From the NCBI GenBank assembly GCA_003523185.1, contig DPGN01000059.1, forward strand, positions 1 through 31,158: DNA of 31,158 nt, in the 5' to 3' direction. The translations under genes and the position numbers were made by a program. Origin of the DNA: Halieaceae bacterium (GTDB lineage: Bacteria > Pseudomonadota > Gammaproteobacteria > Pseudomonadales > Halieaceae). The notes under the pieces were generated by a model that searched no databases, was not told the origin of the DNA, and worked only from the letters and a program-made list of their open reading frames with translations. Each line of letters begins with the position of its first letter. Position 1 is the first letter of the stretch. This document shows, one piece after another, positions 15,091 through 22,277 of this stretch.

Positions 15091-16944
15091 ATGACTGCAA
15101 CGATTATTCAGACCAATAACCAGTCACTTCAGTCGGTAGATGTCGACGGTGTAACGGTCGACTTGATTGAAAATGCGCTTCGAAACGCGCGTGAGGAAAT
15201 GGATGCGGTGCTGTTCCGTACCGCCATGTCACCCGGCATCCGCGAGCAGGGCGACTGCTTCCCCATGATTGCCAATGTCGAAGGCAAGATGGTCGTCGGT
15301 CAGTTCGGCTCGTTTATCGGCCCATTCCTGAGCGCCTACGACGCCGAGATCGAAGAGGGTGACATCATCCTCACGAACGACCCTTACCTGTGTAATGCGG
15401 CGGTATCGCACCTTCCCGATTGGGTGGTGTTGGTACCGATTTTTAGAGATGGCCGTCATATCGCATGGTCGGCGATGTTCGGCCACATGTCCGATAATGG
15501 CGGAATGGTGCCGGGCTCGATTCCGATTGAGGCGACAACAATTTTCCAGGAAGGCATCCGTATTCCACCTACCAAGCTCTACAAAAAGGGTGTGCTTCAA
15601 GAAGACCTCCTCGAGCTCATTCTGCACAACGTGCGCACACCGCAGTGGAACCGTTTCGATCTGAACGCTCTGGTTGCTGCGTGTAACACCGCGGCCAAGC
15701 GCGTCGTCGAGTTGGCAGAGCGTTTTGGTGATGACGTTTTGTACTCGACCATGGACACCATGTTGCAGCGCAACTACGACGCCATGAAGCACATCATTGG
15801 CATGTTCATCCCTGAAGAGCCGCGCGAGTTCGAGGACTACATTTGCGACGACGGCATGGGCATGGGCCCCTACAAGATTAAGTGCACGCTTTGGCGAGAG
15901 GGCGATAAAGCCATCTTCGACTTTGCGGGAACCGATCCCCAAGCGCAGAGTTCTGTGAACTTCTTCCTGAATGAGGACATGTTCAAAATGTTCTTCGGCT
16001 CGTTCACCATTAACGTGGTCGATCCGCAAATTGTCTTCAATGATGGGTTCTACGACCTGGTGGATGTTCGTATTCCCGAGGGCACGTTATTGAAGCCCAA
16101 ATACCCAGCGGCGCTCTCAGGACGCACACACGCACTCGGACGGATTTTCGATATCTTGGGAGCCCTTCTTGGAATGGGCGCACCCGAGATGATGCTCAAT
16201 GCTGCTGGTTTCTCAGACTCGCCCCACCTCTTCTACAGTGGTTATGACAAGAAAGGTGAGTGGTTCCAGCTCTTCCAGATTGGCTTTGGTGGTGTTCCCG
16301 GACGGCCTGTGGGAGACGGACCCGACGGGCACAGCTTGTGGCCAGGCTTTACGAACGTCCCGAATGAATTTATCGAGTCTTATTTCCCACTGCGCATCGA
16401 GCGCTACGAGACCATACCTGATTCAGGTGGCGCGGGATTGCATCGCGGAGGAAATGGCTTATCTGTGGCTTATCGCTTTTTGGCGGATGGACAAATCGGT
16501 ATCCACGACGAGCGCTGGCTAACCTACCCTTGGGGCGTACTTGGTGGCGAGACAGGTCGTCGCTCGACCAAACGACTTGTGCGCACCGATGGTAGCGAGG
16601 AGTGGCTCCCCGCGAAGGTTGAAGGCATCAAGGTCAAAGAAGGCGATGTTCTCTACTTTAATACTTGGGGTGGTGGCGGCTGGGGTGACCCCTTTGCGCG
16701 CGATCCCGACTTGGTAAAGATCGATGTAGACCGAGGTTTAGTAACCGCGGAAGGCGCGCGACGCTACGGTGTGGTCATTGAAAATGGCGCTGTGGATGCT
16801 GAGGCTACCAATGCACTTCGAGAGCAACTGATTGGGGATCGCAGTGATATTGCGTTGTTTAACCGAGGTGGCACCGTTGAAGAGCTACGCAGTCGCTGTG
16901 AAGCGGAAACGCACATGCCTGCACCGGTTGCACCCACTTTCTAA
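15091..16944 (+). CDS. hyuB: Hydantoinase/oxoprolinase subunit B
   Basis: A 617-residue HyuB-family protein, partner of HyuA. NDPYLCNAAVSHLPD (96-110) corresponds to the family motif usually written NDPYxGGxHLPD, here with C-N-A-A replacing the glycines. GHMSDNGGMVPGS follows. DSGGAGLHRGGNG and TWGGGGWGDPF near the C-terminus are also family hallmarks. It forms the second catalytic subunit that receives the phosphorylated intermediate from HyuA. The separate A and B genes match N-methylhydantoinase-type systems and differ from the fused eukaryotic 5-oxoprolinase. No small third subunit (AcxC-like), which acetone carboxylases need, lies beside it, which favours hydrolysis over carboxylation. 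The ATG has GGGGAG upstream, and a terminator follows the stop. Confidence 0.94.
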   Translation: MTATIIQTNNQSLQSVDVDGVTVDLIENALRNAREEMDAVLFRTAMSPGIREQGDCFPMIANVEGKMVVGQFGSFIGPFLSAYDAEIEEGDIILTNDPYLCNAAVSHLPDWVVLVPIFRDGRHIAWSAMFGHMSDNGGMVPGSIPIEATTIFQEGIRIPPTKLYKKGVLQEDLLELILHNVRTPQWNRFDLNALVAACNTAAKRVVELAERFGDDVLYSTMDTMLQRNYDAMKHIIGMFIPEEPREFEDYICDDGMGMGPYKIKCTLWREGDKAIFDFAGTDPQAQSSVNFFLNEDMFKMFFGSFTINVVDPQIVFNDGFYDLVDVRIPEGTLLKPKYPAALSGRTHALGRIFDILGALLGMGAPEMMLNAAGFSDSPHLFYSGYDKKGEWFQLFQIGFGGVPGRPVGDGPDGHSLWPGFTNVPNEFIESYFPLRIERYETIPDSGGAGLHRGGNGLSVAYRFLADGQIGIHDERWLTYPWGVLGGETGRRSTKRLVRTDGSEEWLPAKVEGIKVKEGDVLYFNTWGGGGWGDPFARDPDLVKIDVDRGLVTAEGARRYGVVIENGAVDAEATNALREQLIGDRSDIALFNRGGTVEELRSRCEAETHMPAPVAPTF

Positions 16945-16977
16945 CTTTGACCGTATAAACCACTAGATCGGCGATCT

Positions 16978-17005
16978 GCGCTCTTCCGTGTGAAGAGCGC
17001 TTTTT
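16978..17005 (+). terminator. Rho-independent terminator after hyuB
   Basis: A nine-pair perfect stem, GCGCTCTTC (16978-16986) with GAAGAGCGC (16992-17000), has loop CGTGT and a T run at 17001-17005. It separates the lyase-hyuA-hyuB run from the TonB receptor, which therefore needs its own promoter or readthrough. Confidence 0.93.
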
Positions 17006-17052
17006 AATTTTAAGAAGCCGCGAAAGCGGAAGAGCAACAAAGGAGTCAACGT

Positions 17053-19587
17053 ATGTTGAACAAAAAGTCACCGCTACTGCTAGCCGTTTTGGCAGCTACT
17101 GCGGCCACTCACGCCCCGACGGCACTGTCACAAGAATCCGGTTTTACGATTGAAGAAGTTGTGGTCACTGCACGTAAGCGTGCGGAGAACCTGCAAGAGG
17201 TGCCAATCGCCATTAGTGCTATCGATGCAACCACAATAGAGCGCGCGGGCATCGAGCGAGCGGGTGACTACATCAGTCTGATTCCCAACGTGACGTTGGT
17301 TGATACCGCCAACGTCGGTGACACCCAGGTCAGTATTCGCGGCATCGTCTCAACACGGGATGCTGAGTCAACGTTTGCCTACGTTGTCGATGGTGTGCTG
17401 AGTACCAACCCGAACAGCTTCAACGAGGAGCTGTTCGATGTGGAACAGATCGAAGTCCTGAAGGGGCCTCAGGGCGCCCTTTACGGTCGAAATGCGGTTT
17501 CTGGCGCGATTTTGGTGACGACTAAGAAGCCTGGCGATGAGGTTGAAATGGAGGTTGCTGCGGGCGTTGGCAACGAGGGCGCGATGAAAGCTCGAGCCAT
17601 GATTAGTGGTCCCATTGCTGATGGACTTGCAGGTCGCATCGCTGTAAGTACAAGAGAGTTCAACGGGTTTTATAGCAACAGTTTCACCGGCTCTGACAGC
17701 TCTGTTGACTACCTTGAAGATACAAGCGTCCGAGGGCGCCTGATTATCAATGCGAGTGATGATTTAGAGTTTGATATTCGAGCAGGGCACACCGATGTGA
17801 GTGGCGGTGCGATCAACTTTAATGCTGCTTTCGCTATTCCTGCTTTTGAGGCGGCGTTTGAAAGCCCGGCATTCTTTGCGGATCCAAACGACTTAGATTT
17901 CAACTTCACTTTTAATGTGCCTGGAGAGAATGAACAGACAACAACTGATTTCTCTATCAAAGCTGACTATGCGATGGATGGTATGGATCTCATCGCAAGC
18001 GCGTCTTACACGGACCTTGAAGAATACCTTTTGTCCGATGGAACCTCTGCGACGTTTTATGGCTACGAGTTTACGCCGCAATGCCAGACTGACCGTTTGA
18101 CATTAAACAGCTTCACTCGTCCGGATTTGTTCGGGCCTGTTGCTGGACCGTTTGTGGTTCTTCCATCAGGTGATCCCAACAACGACCTAGCCGGTGTTTA
18201 CGGCCCTTACACTCCTACGGCATGTGATGGCTATCAATATCAGGAGAGAAATCAGCAAGACATCAGCCTTGACGCAAGGCTAGTCTCCAATGGTGATAGT
18301 GGTGCTCAGTGGATTGTGGGCGCGTACTGGGCAAAAATTCAACGCGAAGTGGTTGTTGCCTACGGAGCCGACACTGGTGCCGGTTTCTTGCGTCAGCCCT
18401 ACGTGGCCGCTGATGGACCAAACCCAACTGACCTGTTGTTCTGGGATGACTTTGATACCAAGGTTATGTCTCTTTATGGGCAAATTGAGTTTGATCTTTC
18501 GGACACGGTTGAGCTCGCGCTCGCTGGCCGTTATGACAGAGAAAAGCGATCGGTGAGTAACAGAGTGCCAGCCATTGCCAACTCGGGACTGAACCTTAAC
18601 CTGCAAAACCCGCCGTTTTCGGGTACGCCCGGACTGCTGAATGCCGCCCTGGCGGAAGGAGAGCTACCCACGCGACGCGAGAGCTTCACTCAATTCCAGC
18701 CAAAGGCCACTCTGAGCTGGGCTGTCTCTGATGCGGTCAATGCCTATGCATCTTATGGGGTTGGTTTCAGGTCTGGTGGATTCAACAGTGTTGGCACGTC
18801 TGCGACGTTGAACTTCTGGTTCAACTCCGATTTTGTGGTTGATCCAGTGAATGGGCTTCCCGTCGCTGCTGGTCTTCAAATTGAAGACGAGTACGACAAA
18901 GAGGTATCCACTTCCGTGGAAGCCGGCATAAAAGCCGATTTGATGGACGGTCGCTTGCGGGTCAATGCGGCTGTCTTTAAGACGGACGTCGAGGACAACC
19001 AATTCTTCGAGTTCTTCGCAGGTCCATTTGGTCTCCTACGAACGGTCACAACCATTGACGACCTGACGATCAGTGGTTTTGAGGCTGATGCAACTTACTT
19101 AGCGACTGAGAATTTATCGTTGTATGGTGGCATTGGTCTTCTGGACTCGGAGATTGAGCGTAATAACAATCGACCGCTCTCCGTTGGTAATGACGTGCCT
19201 CAGGCGCCGGACATGACCGCCAATATCGGTGCGCAGTGGATAAGCCCGATGCGAGACGGTATGGAGCTTGTTGCGAGAGTGGATTACCAATACGTAGGAG
19301 AGACTTTCTTCCACACCTTGCAAGACGAGCAAGTGCCTAACATATGGCGAAGCTTTGGTTTTGGTCCAACAATGAGTGACTTCTCAAAGTCTTCTCGCGA
19401 TGCCTATGGCATGCTAGATGCTCGTATTGGTGTTGAATCAGCAAGCTGGAGTGTGACGCTGTGGGGCCGCAACCTAACGGACGAGCAGTACCTACAGGAG
19501 ATTATCCCGGCACCTGAGTTTGGCGGTTCGTTCAATCACCCCTCAGCACTTCGCTCATATGGTCTCGAGGCAACCTATCGCTTCTAG
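17053..19587 (+). CDS. TonB-dependent outer-membrane receptor
   Basis: An 844-residue receptor with a signal peptide (about 1-26). A TonB-box-like IEEVVVTARKR follows, then a plug domain (about 45-160) with the plug motifs VSIRGI, FDVEQIEVLKGPQGALYG and NAVSGAILV. The rest is a beta-barrel ending in LEATYRF; the final phenylalanine is the usual BAM signal. Such receptors import ligands too large or too scarce for porins, powered by TonB. The VVVTARKRAENLQEVPIAI opening is common in receptors of marine and sphingomonad-type bacteria, often beside catabolic genes. The ligand is unknown; the position right after hyuB suggests it feeds that pathway. The ATG has AAAGGAG at 17039-17045. Terminators bracket it on both sides. 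Confidence 0.95.
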   Translation: MLNKKSPLLLAVLAATAATHAPTALSQESGFTIEEVVVTARKRAENLQEVPIAISAIDATTIERAGIERAGDYISLIPNVTLVDTANVGDTQVSIRGIVSTRDAESTFAYVVDGVLSTNPNSFNEELFDVEQIEVLKGPQGALYGRNAVSGAILVTTKKPGDEVEMEVAAGVGNEGAMKARAMISGPIADGLAGRIAVSTREFNGFYSNSFTGSDSSVDYLEDTSVRGRLIINASDDLEFDIRAGHTDVSGGAINFNAAFAIPAFEAAFESPAFFADPNDLDFNFTFNVPGENEQTTTDFSIKADYAMDGMDLIASASYTDLEEYLLSDGTSATFYGYEFTPQCQTDRLTLNSFTRPDLFGPVAGPFVVLPSGDPNNDLAGVYGPYTPTACDGYQYQERNQQDISLDARLVSNGDSGAQWIVGAYWAKIQREVVVAYGADTGAGFLRQPYVAADGPNPTDLLFWDDFDTKVMSLYGQIEFDLSDTVELALAGRYDREKRSVSNRVPAIANSGLNLNLQNPPFSGTPGLLNAALAEGELPTRRESFTQFQPKATLSWAVSDAVNAYASYGVGFRSGGFNSVGTSATLNFWFNSDFVVDPVNGLPVAAGLQIEDEYDKEVSTSVEAGIKADLMDGRLRVNAAVFKTDVEDNQFFEFFAGPFGLLRTVTTIDDLTISGFEADATYLATENLSLYGGIGLLDSEIERNNNRPLSVGNDVPQAPDMTANIGAQWISPMRDGMELVARVDYQYVGETFFHTLQDEQVPNIWRSFGFGPTMSDFSKSSRDAYGMLDARIGVESASWSVTLWGRNLTDEQYLQEIIPAPEFGGSFNHPSALRSYGLEATYRF

Positions 19588-19612
19588 GGCTGTAAGTAGA
19601 TATTGTCGAACC

Positions 19613-19641
19613 AAAAAGGGGGCTCAACAGCCCCCTTTTTT
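19613..19641. terminator. Bidirectional terminator between the receptor and the CoA-transferase
   Basis: AAAAAGGGGGCT (19613-19624) pairs perfectly with AGCCCCCTTTTT (19629-19640) around loop CAAC. The T run on the plus strand and the A run on the left arm let it end transcription in both directions, which suits the convergent genes on either side. Confidence 0.92.
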
Positions 19642-19734
19642 ATGTGCATTCAGTGCTGAACCAGCTCACAGGCCTATGTCGTTATGTATTTAGGGCAAGG
19701 GGCAAGGCGTCTTAAACGTTTGTGAGTGATGAGA

Positions 19735-20907
19735 CTAAAGTTCCGCAATCTCGCTATTAGACAATCCTAATAAACCACCCAAGATTTCTTGGTTATGCGC
19801 ACCAATGGAGGCTCCTGGCCAATGAGTTTCACCCGGTGTCCGTGACAGCTTGGGCATGATGGCCGGTATCTTTAGCGGTTCGCCGTTTATTTCCACGGTC
19901 TCAAACATACCCCGCGCGTTGTAGTGAGGGTCAGACAGCATATCTTCGACGCTGTAAATCGGCCCCACAGGCACTCGGGCAGCCTCTAGTTTATTGATGA
20001 TGTCAGATGAGCTGTGCTTGGCGCACCAGTCTGACAGTGCCTTATCGATCCGCTCTTGGTGAACGACGCGCCCTGGATTGTGCGCAAGCTCAGGGTCCTC
20101 TGCCATATCAGACCTGCCTGCTTCGGTCATTAGGCGCTTGAAAATACTGTCGCCATTACCACCGATGACAACATGCTTGCCATCTTTGCATAGGTACGTG
20201 TTTGTTGGGACGATTCCAGTGATTGTAGTACCCGACGGTTCGCGTATGACGCCCGCGCCATCGAATTCCGGAACGATGCCCTCAAGCAGGTTGAAGATCG
20301 ATTCATAGAGTGCGACGTCGACAACCTGTCCTTCGCCTGATTGATGTCGCTGAATAATGGCTAAGGCCACGCCGAGTGCTGCATGAATGCCAGCGAGCGT
20401 GTCTCCCATGGAAATGTTGGGTCGGACAGGAGCCTGTCCCGGCTCACCATTGATATAGCGAAAACCGCCATAGCCTTCCGTGACAGACGCATATCCTGGT
20501 TTGTTAGCAAAGGGCCCTGTCTGTCCGTAACCTGAAATCCGAGCGTAGATCACACCGGGGTTCTTTTCTTTTACGGCATCGGGGCCAAGTCCCCAGCTCT
20601 CCATCAGACCCGGCCTGAAGTTCTCGACAACCACATCTGCTTTACACAGAAGCTCAAAGGCAAGCGCTTGTCCTCTCTCGGACTTCAGATCCAACGTAAC
20701 GCTTTTCTTGTTCCGAGCCAGTGAGTGGTACCAAAGTGAAGTGCCATCACGGACCTCGCGCCATTGACGGATCGGATCTCCCGTAGGTGGCTCGACTTTT
20801 ATCACTTCTGCACCGAAGTACCCTAGTATCGTCCCTGTGAAAGGGCCAGCGAGCAATTGGCCGAGCTCTATCACTCTGAGCCCCGCCAGCGGTCGGTGAT
20901 CTGACAT
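19735..20907 (-). CDS. Class III CoA-transferase (CaiB/BaiF, formyl-CoA-transferase family)
   Basis: A 390-residue enzyme that moves CoA between carboxylic acids by mixed-anhydride chemistry. GLRVIELGQLLAGPF (9-23), EVIKVEPPTGDP (34-45) and NKKSVTLDLK (66-75) are family-typical, and the catalytic aspartate is D169 in SMGDT, the same number as in formyl-CoA transferase. It is a single-domain family member of normal length. Within the family it reminds me of the succinyl-CoA:dicarboxylate transferases (glutarate, HMG, citramalate, itaconate types). That would pair logically with the HMG-CoA-lyase homologue at 12088: activation with succinyl-CoA, then retro-Claisen-type cleavage. This assignment is inference. 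The ATG has AAGGAAT 7-8 nt upstream. It is divergent from the SDR gene. Confidence 0.93.
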   Translation of the reverse strand: MSDHRPLAGLRVIELGQLLAGPFTGTILGYFGAEVIKVEPPTGDPIRQWREVRDGTSLWYHSLARNKKSVTLDLKSERGQALAFELLCKADVVVENFRPGLMESWGLGPDAVKEKNPGVIYARISGYGQTGPFANKPGYASVTEGYGGFRYINGEPGQAPVRPNISMGDTLAGIHAALGVALAIIQRHQSGEGQVVDVALYESIFNLLEGIVPEFDGAGVIREPSGTTITGIVPTNTYLCKDGKHVVIGGNGDSIFKRLMTEAGRSDMAEDPELAHNPGRVVHQERIDKALSDWCAKHSSSDIINKLEAARVPVGPIYSVEDMLSDPHYNARGMFETVEINGEPLKIPAIMPKLSRTPGETHWPGASIGAHNQEILGGLLGLSNSEIAEL

Positions 20908-21149
20908 GGTGTATTCCTTACTATTAACGTCTGCTATACGCGACGTTTTCTCTGGCAGCTTTATGGCACCGCGAATTTTTTGTGTATGTTATCCATCTTT
21001 CATGACTTCGGGCATACCCTACTCATGTAAGGTTGCAGTGCGTCGGGTACAGGTTCTAGTCAACGTACTCCTGTGTCCAAAGTTGAGTAATCAAAGCACC
21101 CTAGGTGTTAATTCGTGACGAATAAGTTCTATAAGAGGAAGGAGAGAGC
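20908..21149. promoter_or_regulatory. Divergent control region between CoA-transferase and SDR genes
   Basis: This 242-bp spacer carries the promoters of both genes. It contains ATTCG-TGA-CGAAT (21111-21123), a 13-bp inverted repeat 26 bp before the SDR start and a candidate operator. The ribosome binding sites are AAGGA for the minus gene and AAGGAGA around 21138 for the plus gene. I see no clear -35/-10 pair. Confidence 0.4.
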
Positions 21150-21980
21150 GTGACCGATCTAGCGAACAAAGTAATTTGGATTACCGGTGCCTCGTCAGGC
21201 ATTGGCAAGGCCTTGGCTCAAACTGCGGCACAACAGAATACAAAGCTGATTTTGTCGGGTCGTCGTGTTGATGCGCTTGAGTCGCTTGCCAGCGAGCTAC
21301 CTGTCGATTGCTTGGTCCTTCCGTTTGAGGTGACCGATTACGATGTGCTCGCAAGCAAGGTGGACGAGGCATGGGCCTGGCAGGGCAGAGTCGATATTCT
21401 GGTCAACAACGCGGGCATCAGTCAGCGCTGTCTGGCCATCGACGCAAAGCCCGAGGTCTATACTGAGCTGATCAATATCGACCTGATTGCGCCTATCTGG
21501 TTAACACAGCTTCAGCTTAAGCGAATGGCGGAGGCGGGTGGTGCTCACATCGTCGCCATCAGTTCAGTGGCCGGACGCATTGGTCCGCCATTGCGAACAG
21601 CTTACTCCGCGGCCAAGTTCGGATTGATCGGTTACATGGATGCGCTCCGCGCAGAAGTCGATCAAATCCACAATATCAAGGTAACCAATATCTTACCCGG
21701 GTCAGTGGCGACGGACGTTGCCCGCAATGCCCTGACCGGCAACGGTTCAAAAAGAGGCGTCTCGGATGCGGTCATTGATGCAGGTGACGACCCAATGGAT
21801 TGTGCGAAGTGTATTTGGGAGGCCGTCAACGCGGATAAGCCCGAGTATATTTACGCGAAAGAAATGGAGATGGGGCTGGCTCAGATGCGCCATGCAGACC
21901 CAGATGCTTTCTTCGAGGCCATCGCAGGTTTCGGTGCGCAAACCGTCACCGCGTATTGGGACGAAAAAGAGTCGTCTTGA
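21150..21980 (+). CDS. Short-chain dehydrogenase/reductase (classical SDR)
   Basis: A 276-residue cytoplasmic NAD(P)-dependent oxidoreductase. The cofactor motif TGASSGIG (12-19), structural NNAG (86-89), catalytic S139 and the YSAAK pair Y152/K156 are all in place, so it should be active. RR at 38-39 after the second strand favours NADP(H). The closest general class is the fatty-acyl/sterol-type DHRS7-like SDRs, but the substrate is unknown. The start is GTG at 21150, supported by GGAAGGAGA just upstream. It faces the same direction as the second receptor and shares its intergenic region, and is divergent from the CoA-transferase; a joint role in processing the imported compound is plausible. 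Confidence 0.92.
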   Translation: MTDLANKVIWITGASSGIGKALAQTAAQQNTKLILSGRRVDALESLASELPVDCLVLPFEVTDYDVLASKVDEAWAWQGRVDILVNNAGISQRCLAIDAKPEVYTELINIDLIAPIWLTQLQLKRMAEAGGAHIVAISSVAGRIGPPLRTAYSAAKFGLIGYMDALRAEVDQIHNIKVTNILPGSVATDVARNALTGNGSKRGVSDAVIDAGDDPMDCAKCIWEAVNADKPEYIYAKEMEMGLAQMRHADPDAFFEAIAGFGAQTVTAYWDEKESS

Positions 21981-22067
21981 GGGCGGTCTACGAAACACCC
22001 TCTGTCAGGGACTGCTATTTGCTGCGTCAGTCTGCAGGAGCAGAAACCAATGTTGTCCCCCGCTCAG

Positions 22068-22133
22068 CGAGACCAATGTCTGTCTACCCTTGGTCTCGAC
22101 TTTCCAAAAAGTAACCCAATAAAAGCTGGAAAG
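22068..22133 (+). promoter_or_regulatory. Back-to-back stem-loops between SDR and receptor
   Basis: CGAGACCAA (22068-22076) and TTGGTCTCG (22090-22098) form a perfect 9-pair stem around 13 nt. CTTTCCA (22100-22106) and TGGAAAG (22127-22133) form a perfect 7-pair stem around 20 nt and begin 1 nt later. Neither has a T run. They may stabilise the SDR transcript end or form part of the receptor leader. No known riboswitch is recognised. Confidence 0.5.
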
Positions 22134-22136
22134 GGC

Positions 22137-22220
22137 TTGTAAATTTGGGTACCTTCGCAGATCGGCTATAGGTTTATCATTTTTAAGTGACAACTTCAAT
22201 GTCTATGTAAATTTACATTG
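22137..22220. promoter_or_regulatory. Candidate operators: TGTAAATTTACA palindrome and a half copy
   Basis: ATGTAAATTTACAT (22205-22218) is a perfect 14-bp palindrome lying 60 bp before the receptor start. An outer CAATGT/ACATTG pair (22197-22202 and 22215-22220) overlaps it. TTGTAAATTT occurs again at 22137-22146, 68 bp upstream. This looks like a dimer-binding site with a second weaker site. The regulator is unknown. Confidence 0.5.
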
Positions 22221-22263
22221 AGGCCGACGGCATTGCGCCACTCAAACAACATCATATAGCTCT

Positions 22264-22270
22264 AAAGGAG
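22264..22270 (+). promoter_or_regulatory. Ribosome binding site fixing a GTG start at 22278
   Basis: AAAGGAG lies 7 nt before the GTG at 22278. The other in-frame GTG at 22272 is only 1 nt away and is too close for initiation, so the protein begins MNTYFPRKK. Confidence 0.75.
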
Positions 22271-22277
22271 AGTGATT

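Noticed and set aside
15229..16029. A 266-codon open frame antisense to hyuB
   Set aside because: It lies wholly inside a well-supported hyuB gene, and its translation shows no domain, signal or membrane pattern. GC-rich codon structure often leaves such antisense frames open.
17018..17029. CCGC-GAAA-GCGG, a GNRA-capped hairpin before the first TonB receptor
   Set aside because: Only four pairs, easily met by chance, and it does not overlap the ribosome binding site.
19714..19721. A second AAACGTTT core like the one before the alpha-galactosidase
   Set aside because: It sits between the 3' ends of two convergent genes, where an operator makes little sense, and flanking symmetry is poor. One chance copy of an 8-mer in 31 kb is not surprising.
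22046..22058. CCAATGTTGTC shared with about 29271-29282 as a common regulatory motif
   Set aside because: A single shared 11-mer is expected many times by chance in a window this long, and the two contexts differ.
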